A stretch of DNA of 64,000 nucleotides from Roseivirga sp. BDSF3-8. Its GTDB lineage: Bacteria; Bacteroidota; Bacteroidia; Cytophagales; Cyclobacteriaceae. The notes beneath the pieces were generated by a model. That model was not told the DNA's origin and did no database searches. It was given only the letters and a program-made list of their open reading frames with translations. Made by a program: the position numbers and the translations under genes. The stretch covers positions 1,215,001 through 1,279,000 of the forward strand of contig NZ_JBGNFV010000001.1 in assembly GCF_041449215.1 (NCBI RefSeq), written 5' to 3'. This document shows positions 15,739 to 24,131 of this stretch, one piece after another (the first letter of the stretch is position 1; each line of letters begins with the position of its first letter).

Positions 15739-18174
15739 CTAGTGCTTCATAAACATATACCTCATTGATCTGTCATTCAGGGTTCCGCTGATAAAATATA
15801 GCCCCTCTGGCAACTGCTGCACATCCAGTTGTATGGTATTATTACCCTTCCGGATATCTTTTTCAATCTCACTCCATACCTCACCGCTGGTGCTGATGAC
15901 TTTAAGCTGCACCGTACCCTCCCGCTCGCTGGTAAGCGCTATGTGCATCTGCTCAGATGCAGGGTTAGGGAACGCCTCTAACACATAGTCCACACGTTGG
16001 TCCTGACTCAGGCGCGCTCCTGCTCCCGTACAGGTGATATCGTTCATACCCGCATCATACGCCAGCGACGCATGCGTCACATCAGTCACACAGAAATTCA
16101 CCATCACATTTCCGCTGGCTGTTGCCGTAGTGTTGAGGGTTACTGTCCCGTCAGCCCCCGTAACACCCCATACCGATTCAGCGATAGTTCCAGAGAAATT
16201 GCCCGACACAGTAGCATTCGCTACAGGGTTTTCCTGGTCATCATGGATAGTTACCACAGCCGTGCCCGACTTAGAGCCACGGCCCGCGCTGGCAGTACCC
16301 GTCACTATGGACTGCACATGCATGGATACAGGCCCTCCTGTATTAGAGGAAGTAACACTCACAACCTGGCTCGTCTGGCCTGTGGCACCCTCATTATCAG
16401 TAACGGTAAGGGCTACTGTATAGTCACCGACCGCAGCATACGTGTGGCTCACGTTAGCCCCGCTGCCATTAGTACCATCTCCAAAGTCCCAGCTCCACGC
16501 CGTAATGCTTCCATCGCTGTCTGTACTGCCTCCCCCGTCAAAGTCTACTGCAAGGTCAGTCGCATTGAAGGTAAAAGAGGCAACCGGCGACACATTATCC
16601 GTCCCTGAGCCCGTATCTGCTATATAACTATCAAAGTTATCCCAGTAGTAAGTATCCCCCGTGAAAGAGTTAGAAGCAAACAGCACAATGATCCGATCTA
16701 CAGCCGCAGGGTCTGTAGTACCATCGGGTTGGTCCAGAAGGTCAAACGCTATTCGCTCCCACGAGCCGTTTTGAGTAACCTTACCCACATAGCGGCTATG
16801 TCGGCCTGACGGATAGTTGGTAGCCGTAGCCACCGCACTATTCTCAAGCTGTATCAGAATTTCGGCACCTGCAGGAGCCTGCGTCAGCACATCCATATAG
16901 AATTTCTCCAGACGTTCGCTGTATACATCTGCATCTGCTATAGCTGACGTGCTATAGGCAATCACATCATATTGCTCCTGGCTATTACGAATATATTCTG
17001 CACTTATAGCAGAAGTGTTAACACCGGAGGCATCCGGGTTACTGACTTCCGTCAATGAGCCCGTGAAAGAGTTTAGGCTTACTGTACCTGGCGCATCGAA
17101 GTTTTCAAAAGTAAAATCATACACGTAGTTAGGCGCTACCGTTACATTGATGCTTTTAACTGTTGTCGTACAGCCGTTAGTTACCTCACAGCTTACTACC
17201 CCGCCAGTGTCTCCCCAGTCTACGGCAATCGCAGAGGTTCCGGCACCGCTGCTTATGGTAGCTCCCGCAGGCACCGTCCAGTTAAAGGTAGCGTTGCTAC
17301 CGGCGTTATTTACAGTATAGCTTTCCCCAGCAGCCTGGTAAGCTACCAGACGATCCCCGGAAACAGACGGATTAAAGCCTCCCTCATAGACCCTTACGTA
17401 GTCAACTTCCATCGTGCTGGGGAAAGGAGTGGTTTCGTCCGGGCTTCCTGGCAAATTACCTCCTACGGCCACATTCAGCAGAAAATGCATCTGGTTAGTA
17501 GCATCAAAAGGCCAGTTGAAAGGCGCTACGTCGCTGCTGGTCAGCGTTTGATACAACACATCGTCCACGTACCACCTGATCACACCAGGCTCCCACTCGA
17601 TAGCGAACACGTGAAAGTCCTCGGCAAAGGTAGAGCCATCATACTTCGTATAGTCCGTACCTGTAAATTGATTATCAGGATAAGGCTCACCGTAGTGGAT
17701 CGTGCCAAATACTTCATCAGGATGCTGTCCCAGGTACTCCATGATGTCGATTTCACCACTTTGAGGCCATCCCCCATACGGCTCATTAGTAGAGAGCATC
17801 CAAAAGGCAGGCCACAGACCCTGGCCTGTAGGCAATTTGATGCGTGCCTCGAAGCGGCCGAAAGTAAAGTCCGCCAGCCCCTTGCTACGTAAGCGGGCAG
17901 AGGTGTATGCCTTACCTTTCACCCTCTCCTTTTTGGCAGTGATCTTAAGTGTACCATTGTTAACTACAGCATTTTCAGACTGATAGTACTGCAGTTCGTT
18001 GTTACCCCAGCCACAGATGCCCTCCTGGCAACCATCGCCTATCATAGGCTCCCACTTTGTCAGGTCAAGAGAGGCGCCATCAAACTCATCATTCCACACC
18101 AGCCTAGGACACTGCGCGTGTACCGATAAGTTAATGAGTAATAAAAAGAATACAGATAAGTAGGTATGTTTCAT
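15739..18174 (-). CDS. Secreted GH16 endo-beta-1,3-glucanase (laminarinase-like), type IX secretion cargo
   Basis: The start at 18174 is chosen because MKHTYLSVFFLLLINLSVHAQ is a clean signal peptide; an ATG at 18198 would add eight odd residues. Next comes a GH16 domain (residues about 22-265) with the catalytic signature GEIDIMEYLG (nucleophile Glu, helper Asp, acid/base Glu) and the GHs' LWPAFWML segment. After that come an Ig/PKD-like module (about 270-350), a carbohydrate-binding-like beta-sandwich (about 355-530), a PKD domain (about 535-620, DSDGSITAWSWDFGDG) and an invasin-like Ig module. Last is a C-terminal type IX secretion sorting domain (about 735-811: FPNPASEQM ... LPEGLYFI). 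The enzyme should be exported through the outer membrane and cleave beta-1,3- or mixed-linkage glucans. Confidence 0.92.
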   Translation of the reverse strand: MKHTYLSVFFLLLINLSVHAQCPRLVWNDEFDGASLDLTKWEPMIGDGCQEGICGWGNNELQYYQSENAVVNNGTLKITAKKERVKGKAYTSARLRSKGLADFTFGRFEARIKLPTGQGLWPAFWMLSTNEPYGGWPQSGEIDIMEYLGQHPDEVFGTIHYGEPYPDNQFTGTDYTKYDGSTFAEDFHVFAIEWEPGVIRWYVDDVLYQTLTSSDVAPFNWPFDATNQMHFLLNVAVGGNLPGSPDETTPFPSTMEVDYVRVYEGGFNPSVSGDRLVAYQAAGESYTVNNAGSNATFNWTVPAGATISSGAGTSAIAVDWGDTGGVVSCEVTNGCTTTVKSINVTVAPNYVYDFTFENFDAPGTVSLNSFTGSLTEVSNPDASGVNTSAISAEYIRNSQEQYDVIAYSTSAIADADVYSERLEKFYMDVLTQAPAGAEILIQLENSAVATATNYPSGRHSRYVGKVTQNGSWERIAFDLLDQPDGTTDPAAVDRIIVLFASNSFTGDTYYWDNFDSYIADTGSGTDNVSPVASFTFNATDLAVDFDGGGSTDSDGSITAWSWDFGDGTNGSGANVSHTYAAVGDYTVALTVTDNEGATGQTSQVVSVTSSNTGGPVSMHVQSIVTGTASAGRGSKSGTAVVTIHDDQENPVANATVSGNFSGTIAESVWGVTGADGTVTLNTTATASGNVMVNFCVTDVTHASLAYDAGMNDITCTGAGARLSQDQRVDYVLEAFPNPASEQMHIALTSEREGTVQLKVISTSGEVWSEIEKDIRKGNNTIQLDVQQLPEGLYFISGTLNDRSMRYMFMKH

Positions 18175-18198
18175 AACTGTTGAATTAGTGCAATACAT

Positions 18199-18617
18199 AT
18201 ACTATTAAATATCGGTGTAAATGCAAGGACAAATCCCCCGATTTGTTTTGAACCATTTGAATAAATTACATTCAAAAACACCCTGCCATTTAGCCAAATC
18301 AACTATGAATGAATTTGCGTGATTTATTTATTACCCTTCGGATTTTAACCATTCCAATTTACAAGAATCGCTAAGTACGGGTGCATAGCACGTGTTTTTG
18401 GTCACAACCTGTTACAGATTTAAAAACCGGAACAGCACATATAAAATATGTAATATAACACCATCAACCCTCACAACCCTAGCACCACAAAGTGCCTGTG
18501 GCTTAAGCCACATAAATCTGAAAACCAGTATCGTAATATTAAATTTAATTCACTAAATTAAGTCTATGTCAGTCATACCTGATGTAAACCTATTAACTCA
18601 ACCTAACCCATAAGCAA
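18199..18617. other. Intergenic divergent promoter region with a 16-bp palindrome
   Basis: About 420 bp of AT-rich sequence separates the divergent GH16 and lipoprotein genes. It contains a perfect palindrome TGTGGCTTAAGCCACA at 18497-18512, a possible operator for a dimeric regulator. I see no RNA gene or ORF in it. Confidence 0.45.
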
Positions 18618-19109
18618 ATGAGAAACCTCATATACCTGTTAATAATGGCCGGCTTAATGGCCTGTGCCAAAGCAAGTGAAAACCGGGAGCCCGACCTTCA
18701 GCCAGAAAAAGAGATTGATGTACAGGCAGAGCTGGCATCCATTGAAGAAACCAGGGCCGGGTTTCAGCAGGCCATAAAGGAAGGCAGATTTAGCGACCTG
18801 AGGCAATATTCAACACAGAATGTAAAATCACTCACCCCGGACTGTGGTGCATGGGAGCCATTTAAGGCATTGCGTAGCAATCCATCAGGGGAGTTTCATT
18901 ATGACAGCTTAGTAATGAGGCCTACGGAAACAATAATCGTAAGCGACAGCGTAGCCTACGATTTTGGCATGAGTTCAACTTACTATACAAATGAAGCAGG
19001 TCAACCTGTGGAGCTCACAGCAACCTTTCTTGCCGTACTTAAAAAAGATAAAACCGATGGCAAATGGAAGCTTCACAGAGAAGTCGCAAACACCCGAAGG
19101 TTAGAATAA
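18618..19109 (+). CDS. Lipoprotein with SnoaL/DUF4440-like fold
   Basis: The 163-residue product has a lipoprotein signal (MRNLIYLLIMAGLMACAKA; lipobox LMAC). The remainder resembles the NTF2-like/DUF4440 group: an early helix (SIEETRAGFQQAIKEGRFSD), then beta strands ending in the characteristic TATFLAVLKKDKTDGKWKLH segment. Such proteins are small cone-shaped binding or isomerase folds, usually without known substrate. The only plus-strand gene in this region, it converges on the biosynthetic operon and shares its terminator zone. Confidence 0.72.
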   Translation: MRNLIYLLIMAGLMACAKASENREPDLQPEKEIDVQAELASIEETRAGFQQAIKEGRFSDLRQYSTQNVKSLTPDCGAWEPFKALRSNPSGEFHYDSLVMRPTETIIVSDSVAYDFGMSSTYYTNEAGQPVELTATFLAVLKKDKTDGKWKLHREVANTRRLE

Positions 19110-19249
19110 AGCCATTTTTTAGGCAGACTTCCGGGCAAAAAGCCAAAGCGCACCGCTTCTTATACCATCTATTATTCCACCTTGCCACCCCTGGTCTCTT
19201 TACGCCAGGGAAGCCTGGGAAGCAAACCCGTTACCAGCAATAAAAAAAA

Positions 19250-19276
19250 GGGCTAATACCAATGCGGTATTAGCCC
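19250..19276 (-). terminator. Strong intrinsic terminator ending the biosynthetic operon
   Basis: A perfect 11-bp stem (GGGCTAATACC at 19250-19260, GGTATTAGCCC at 19266-19276) with a 5-nt loop is followed, on the minus strand, by a run of eight Ts (19242-19249 on the plus strand). It lies 25 bp after the stop of the dioxygenase gene, the last gene of the minus-strand array. Confidence 0.88.
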
Positions 19277-19300
19277 CCAAATAAGGATTAAAATGGCATG

Positions 19301-20368
19301 TTATACCTTTTCCGGCTCTCGCTGCTTCATGATCTGAAGTTCTTCTGCCTTCTTCAGCACCTTAATATTCTTAAGCGCAAAGCCTGTGTAGCCATTCACT
19401 CGCTCCACCAGCTCATAAAACAGGAAGGGCATATCACTGAAAGGTTTAATGAACTTCTGTAGAAGGTAGCCATCTCCCTCCTTATCCACCAGCACACCCA
19501 AGCGTTCAAGCCTGTCAATATCCAGGTCCTTCAGATCTTCATTCTCCCGAAGCAGATCGTAGTAGGCCGAAGGGAATTCCACAAACTCAACACCTGTTTC
19601 ATGAAGGGTCTCTACCGTAGACAGCAGATCGCCACATGCAAAAGCCAGGTGGTGTACAGCAGAACCATACTGGTCTATATTACCCTGGATTTTGTTATCT
19701 AATCCGGGCTGGGCTGGTTCCGCAATCACAAAAGTGAGGTCTGAGGAAGGTATTTTATTGATCATCAGGGCAATACCTGTGGTATTTTCGGGCCCGCTTG
19801 GTATTTCCTGTATCAGCTCAGTATTAATGCTTTGGCTTAGGTACTTAGCCCAAAAAGCCATCTCATTAACCCTTACCTCACTGGCTACATGATCAATTTT
19901 CTCAAAGCTTATCCCAGGATTGCCCTTACCGGTTGCCGTAGGGACAAACCCTGGCATAAAGTGACCCTTATAATTTTTGCGGGAGATATAGCAGATTTCA
20001 GACTTGTCATATAGCCTTACAGTTGCCGTTTCCACCGAGCCCTCGTCATCTGTTACGTTAGCCGGTGATGCCAGAGGAATCGCTCCTTTCTTAATTGCCT
20101 CATGCCAGGTTTTTTCTACGTCATCTGTCTGAAAAGCAATGCGACGCACACCGGTATGATTAGCACCAATAAAGGAAAGAACACTTTCCGATTTATCCGA
20201 GCGGTCATAAGCACTCGTTATCAGCAACCTGATAGAGCCTTTTTCCAGCAGGTAAGAAACCTTTCCCTGTTCATTGTATACGGCAGTCTGTTGAAAGCCC
20301 AGTGCCTGCGTGTGCCAGTATGCCAGTGGCTTGGCTAATGGCACAATAATTTCAATATGATCTAGCAT
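19301..20368 (-). CDS. HPPD-family dioxygenase, possible 4-hydroxymandelate synthase
   Basis: The 355-residue protein has two VOC (vicinal oxygen chelate) halves. The Fe(II) ligands of 4-hydroxyphenylpyruvate dioxygenases are visible: His in EKIDHVASEV (about 160), His in GSAVHHLAFAC (about 240) and Glu in FLFYELVERVNG (about 320). A C-terminal GFALKNIKVLKKAEE helix closes the site. HPPD makes homogentisate; its close relative HmaS makes 4-hydroxymandelate from the same substrate. Position favours HmaS. It is 23 bp behind a fused hydroxylase-aminotransferase and near a 2-hydroxyacid oxidase in an NRPS operon, and no homogentisate-degradation genes are present. Sequence alone does not settle which product forms. 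Confidence 0.82.
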   Translation of the reverse strand: MLDHIEIIVPLAKPLAYWHTQALGFQQTAVYNEQGKVSYLLEKGSIRLLITSAYDRSDKSESVLSFIGANHTGVRRIAFQTDDVEKTWHEAIKKGAIPLASPANVTDDEGSVETATVRLYDKSEICYISRKNYKGHFMPGFVPTATGKGNPGISFEKIDHVASEVRVNEMAFWAKYLSQSINTELIQEIPSGPENTTGIALMINKIPSSDLTFVIAEPAQPGLDNKIQGNIDQYGSAVHHLAFACGDLLSTVETLHETGVEFVEFPSAYYDLLRENEDLKDLDIDRLERLGVLVDKEGDGYLLQKFIKPFSDMPFLFYELVERVNGYTGFALKNIKVLKKAEELQIMKQREPEKV

Positions 20369-20391
20369 GATAATTATTTAAAGTTGATAGA

Positions 20392-22470
20392 TTATTTAGC
20401 GTCAGCCTTAGCGCCCTGTGACCTTACCGCTATGGAGGCTTCCAGGTATTTAGCTAACCGGCTGATGGCAGTTTCAATTTCCTGAGGAGTGAGGTTTGAG
20501 AAGGTAAGTCTTATCTCATTTTTGCCCCCGCCCTTCTGGTGGAAGTAAGCCATAGGACAAATGATCACTTCAAAATCCTCGGCGCATTTTACCACTTCAG
20601 CGTCAGACAATTCAAAAGGCACCTTCAGGCTAAGGAAAAAGCCACCCTTAGGCCTGTTCCATGAGATATCGCTTGCCCATGTGCTGGTGAAAGAACCAAT
20701 GTATTTATCGAGACATTCAAGCGTTGTGTTCAGCTTATTACGATAGCTCTGCAGCTTCTCGTAATTGTATTTACTGAGGCTGTAGTCTTGCCTTAACAAC
20801 AGACCACCCAGTATAGCCTGAGTGATAGTAGGTGTGCTATTCGTCAGACTGGCCTTTACCTTTACCATTTCATGAGCCAGGCTTATCACATTTCCATCGG
20901 TCCCCATGACTTGCTGATCAGCCACTACCAATCCTACCCGCAAGCCAGGGAAAACTGACTTGGAGAAAGAGGTAACAAACAGTACTCTCCTGAATTTATC
21001 CAGCGACTTGAGTGTGGGAAGGGTTTTATCAAGGTAAGTGAAGCTGTTGTACACACTATCCTCAATAATATAGAAGTTATACTTTTCAGCCAGTCTGAGA
21101 AGAGATAACCTTTTGTCCACTGGCATAGATGCACCAGAAGGATTCTGATGGTCAGGAATTACATATACCAGCTTGACGTTTTTCTTTCTCTCCCGGTGAG
21201 CCAGTATTTTTTCTTCCAGGGCTTCGAGGTCTATCCCTGTATCGCTGGTACCCACATAGTCGGTCTCATAGTCAAAGGTCTTGGAGAAGCTTCCCAGACC
21301 AATATAGGTAGGGTCTTCCATCAGGATCACGTCCTCTTCCCGGTTGCATAAAGTAGCCGTGATAACTGCAAAAGCCTCCTGCGCACCCACGGTCACGATT
21401 ACCTGGTGTTCCTTTACAGTAATATTTTCGTCTTTTCTAAGAAACTCGCAAAGGATCTCATTGATTATACCCTGTGTTTTGGCGTACTGCCCCACACTAT
21501 TGGCTATTTTATCCCGGCTTTGGTTAGATTTACTTTCCAGGTAATCAATGTAAGACTCAAAGTACTCATTGATTTCATCTATTTTAAAGTAGGACTCGTC
21601 GGGCTGCCCAGCCGCCAGAGAAACCGCTTTAGGGAACTTAAATTGAATGTCGTTAAGGAAGCCAATAACATTCTTAAAGTTCGTACTGAGGGCTGTATTA
21701 AGCTTAATATTATGATGTTCAGGCACTTGTGAAGTTTGAGAGGTGTAAACCAAATTTTTAATCAATTGCTCTTCCAAATCCTCCAGGCTATAGAATAGCT
21801 CATCAAAGCTTCTGACAGCAAAGTACTGGCTCTGTAACGCGTAGGGGTTATACGGAGTATTCAGAATGTGGTGTATGTCAAACGGATAAATAGAAGTTTC
21901 CTTGGAATTAAGGTTTTCTATTTCTGTTTTTGAGGTAACGATAGCTCCTCCATAAGGCTTTAGCTCACCGCCTTCCCATATTACGCCCATTTCGAAAGTA
22001 TACCAGTAAAGGCGCCCCAGAAACTCAACAGCCATGGGATCTTCCGCATACTTCAGTGCGAGAATACTAAACTTGGTGAGGAATCTGAAGAATTTCTCAT
22101 TAGTCAATAAAGGAATATGACCATATATATCATGAAAAATATCCGGCAATTCACTGAAATCGAGTTCTTCCGGTTTCCGGCAATATACGGTTACAGGGTA
22201 TTCCTTATTGATAAGCTGATAGAAGAAATCCTTTGTGGGAATTAGTCCGGTTACAGGAATAAGCTTCCAGCCTGACACTTCCTTTAGTTTTTCACTTAGT
22301 GAAGGAATGTTCGCTACTTTATCATTCCCTTCAAGCCTTAACAGGTCGAATCCGTTTTGGTATTCTTTCGACGTAAGACTTAGATTTTCCGTCAGGTGAC
22401 GATTAACCAAAGAGGCCCATGTGCTATGATCCTCTTCGGTATACATAGAGTAATCTTGTTCAATCAGCAT
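20392..22470 (-). CDS. Fusion of phenylalanine 4-hydroxylase and PLP-dependent aminotransferase
   Basis: The 692-residue protein joins two enzymes. Residues about 1-250 are a pterin-dependent aromatic amino acid hydroxylase: it opens with EQDYSMYTEEDHSTWASL, has the GLIPTKDFFYQL segment, the iron His pair in PDIFHDIYGHIPLL and the iron Glu in LYWYTFEMGVI. Residues about 275-680 are a fold-type I class I/II aminotransferase: MEDPTYIGLGSF, VIPDHQNPSG, the PLP-binding Lys in TSFSKSVFPGLRVG and a C-terminal NEIRLTFSN arginine. There is no HTH, so it is not a MocR regulator. The likely roles are Phe to Tyr and transamination between Tyr and 4-hydroxyphenylglyoxylate (HpgT-like), giving Hpg and 4-hydroxyphenylpyruvate. 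I know of no described enzyme with this fusion. Confidence 0.87.
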   Translation of the reverse strand: MLIEQDYSMYTEEDHSTWASLVNRHLTENLSLTSKEYQNGFDLLRLEGNDKVANIPSLSEKLKEVSGWKLIPVTGLIPTKDFFYQLINKEYPVTVYCRKPEELDFSELPDIFHDIYGHIPLLTNEKFFRFLTKFSILALKYAEDPMAVEFLGRLYWYTFEMGVIWEGGELKPYGGAIVTSKTEIENLNSKETSIYPFDIHHILNTPYNPYALQSQYFAVRSFDELFYSLEDLEEQLIKNLVYTSQTSQVPEHHNIKLNTALSTNFKNVIGFLNDIQFKFPKAVSLAAGQPDESYFKIDEINEYFESYIDYLESKSNQSRDKIANSVGQYAKTQGIINEILCEFLRKDENITVKEHQVIVTVGAQEAFAVITATLCNREEDVILMEDPTYIGLGSFSKTFDYETDYVGTSDTGIDLEALEEKILAHRERKKNVKLVYVIPDHQNPSGASMPVDKRLSLLRLAEKYNFYIIEDSVYNSFTYLDKTLPTLKSLDKFRRVLFVTSFSKSVFPGLRVGLVVADQQVMGTDGNVISLAHEMVKVKASLTNSTPTITQAILGGLLLRQDYSLSKYNYEKLQSYRNKLNTTLECLDKYIGSFTSTWASDISWNRPKGGFFLSLKVPFELSDAEVVKCAEDFEVIICPMAYFHQKGGGKNEIRLTFSNLTPQEIETAISRLAKYLEASIAVRSQGAKADAK

Positions 22471-22631
22471 AGCTCAGTTTTAATTTAAACCAATATTTAA
22501 TTTCAGTGAATTAGCTATTATCCACATATAGGATTTGCCCATAACATATAAAGAGTTTACCCTCTCTTCTCCTCAGACATAGATTACTATCGTCTTTAAA
22601 GCAGAAAGGAAGTGATGTTTCCAATTGGATT

Positions 22632-24035
22632 TTACGCGATAACCTTCCCGGAATTCAGTACATTGCCAGGATCAAATAACTTCTTAAGCTGAAGCAGAAT
22701 ATTATACTTTACGTCTCCGATTTGATTTTGCAAAAACTGCTTTTGAATCAGGCCAATCCCATGTTCTCCTGTTATCGTTCCGCCCAGTTTATTGGCTTCG
22801 CGAAACATGTCTCTGACTAATTCCTCCTCTGAAGACGCTTCATTTCCTTTTTCAAGAATCAACATAGTGTGTAGGTTGCCATCTATTATATGCCCGAATT
22901 TCACAATGTTGCATTCATATTTTTTAGCAAGCATATCAATATGCTGTACGTACTCCCCTAATCTGGATAGCGGAACAGCCGCATCGATATCCCTGTAAAA
23001 CCTGTTCCCTGTATTAAGTATACCCCCTAGCCCTTTTCTAAAGGCCCATATTTTATTAATCTCTTCCGTACTGCGGCCTATAAGGATAGGCTCCTTTACA
23101 ATATCCTGTGCCAGGCTGTTTATTTGCTCTACAAGAGAAAAAATATAATCTTCTGAATGGCCTTCCAGCTTAATGATCAGGTGGGCATTGTTAGCATGTT
23201 GGGGGAACATGGAATAGCCATAATGCCCTTCACAAAGCAGGATCGCCTCACGATCCAAAAGCTCCACGGCGCTGGGCTCTACGTCAGACTGTCGTATGGC
23301 ATGGCACAGCGCTATGGCACTTTCTATACTTTCAAGGCCTGCCAGCAAGTGTATTTCCGTGGCAGGCTTCGGTATTAGTCGTAATACCACTTTAGTGATC
23401 ACACCCAATATACCCTCACTTCCTGCGAATAGCTGGGTAAGGTTAAGCCCGGCAGTATCTTTTCTCATGTCGGTGCCCGTCCAGATTATCTCACCTGAAG
23501 GCAATACCACCTCAAGGTTCAATACATAGTCAGCCATCACCCCGTATTTACAGGAATTTATGCTGCCTGAGTTTTCCGACACATTACCCCCTATCTGGCA
23601 ACTGCCTGAGCTTCCGGGCTGAATTGGGAAATACATCCCATTCGCCTCAACCTCTTTGTATAAATTGGCTGAAATTACGCCGGCTTCAACCACCGCAATC
23701 CGGTCAGTCTTATCAATTTTAATAACCTTGTTAAGCTTCTCCATCGACAGGACCACCCCGCCGTTCACAGGCAAGGCTCCACCAGTCACACCGGTTCCTC
23801 CCCCTCTCACAGTCAGAGGCATATTGTGCTTCGTACACACCTTCAGGATATCAGCAATCTGCTCGCTTGAATCAGGCTTAACGAGGATATCAAATGAGTA
23901 CTCCTTATCCATCGTCTCATCTTTCCCATAATGCCTGTTCTCAGGGGAGAGAAGATGAACCTGGGAGGCATTGCAGATAGCAGTTAGCTCATTATATACG
24001 GACTGAAAGGGTAATTCTTTCACGGTGGTAATCAT
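22632..24035 (-). CDS. GlcD-type FAD-linked 2-hydroxyacid oxidase/dehydrogenase
   Basis: The 467-residue protein has an N-terminal FAD_binding_4 (PCMH) domain with the pyrophosphate loop VRGGGTGVTGGALPVNGG (about 77-94) and GSSGSCQIGGNVSEN. The C-terminal FAD-oxidase domain has the FGHIIDGNLHTM metal-histidine motif and TITGEHGIGL. This is the D-lactate dehydrogenase/glycolate oxidase GlcD family, which oxidises D-2-hydroxy acids to 2-oxo acids. In this operon the obvious substrate is 4-hydroxymandelate, giving 4-hydroxyphenylglyoxylate. Known Hpg pathways use an unrelated FMN-dependent oxidase (Hmo) for that step, so this would be a non-homologous replacement. The role is inferred from context. 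Confidence 0.84.
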   Translation of the reverse strand: MITTVKELPFQSVYNELTAICNASQVHLLSPENRHYGKDETMDKEYSFDILVKPDSSEQIADILKVCTKHNMPLTVRGGGTGVTGGALPVNGGVVLSMEKLNKVIKIDKTDRIAVVEAGVISANLYKEVEANGMYFPIQPGSSGSCQIGGNVSENSGSINSCKYGVMADYVLNLEVVLPSGEIIWTGTDMRKDTAGLNLTQLFAGSEGILGVITKVVLRLIPKPATEIHLLAGLESIESAIALCHAIRQSDVEPSAVELLDREAILLCEGHYGYSMFPQHANNAHLIIKLEGHSEDYIFSLVEQINSLAQDIVKEPILIGRSTEEINKIWAFRKGLGGILNTGNRFYRDIDAAVPLSRLGEYVQHIDMLAKKYECNIVKFGHIIDGNLHTMLILEKGNEASSEEELVRDMFREANKLGGTITGEHGIGLIQKQFLQNQIGDVKYNILLQLKKLFDPGNVLNSGKVIA

Positions 24036-24131
24036 AGCCGGATGAAGTTTATAGCAATAGTAATCATTAAGGTGTCTTATACAGAGGATCGGAAGACTGG
24101 GTGATGAACTTGATCTTATGAGAGGGCAGGC

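Noticed and set aside
19301-20368. Ordinary HPPD of tyrosine catabolism
   Set aside because: Not fully excluded, but there is no homogentisate dioxygenase, maleylacetoacetate isomerase or fumarylacetoacetase nearby, and the gene is inside a biosynthetic operon.
20392-22470. MocR-type transcriptional regulator (aminotransferase fused to a DNA-binding domain)
   Set aside because: The N-terminal part is a complete aromatic amino acid hydroxylase with iron ligands, not a GntR helix-turn-helix.
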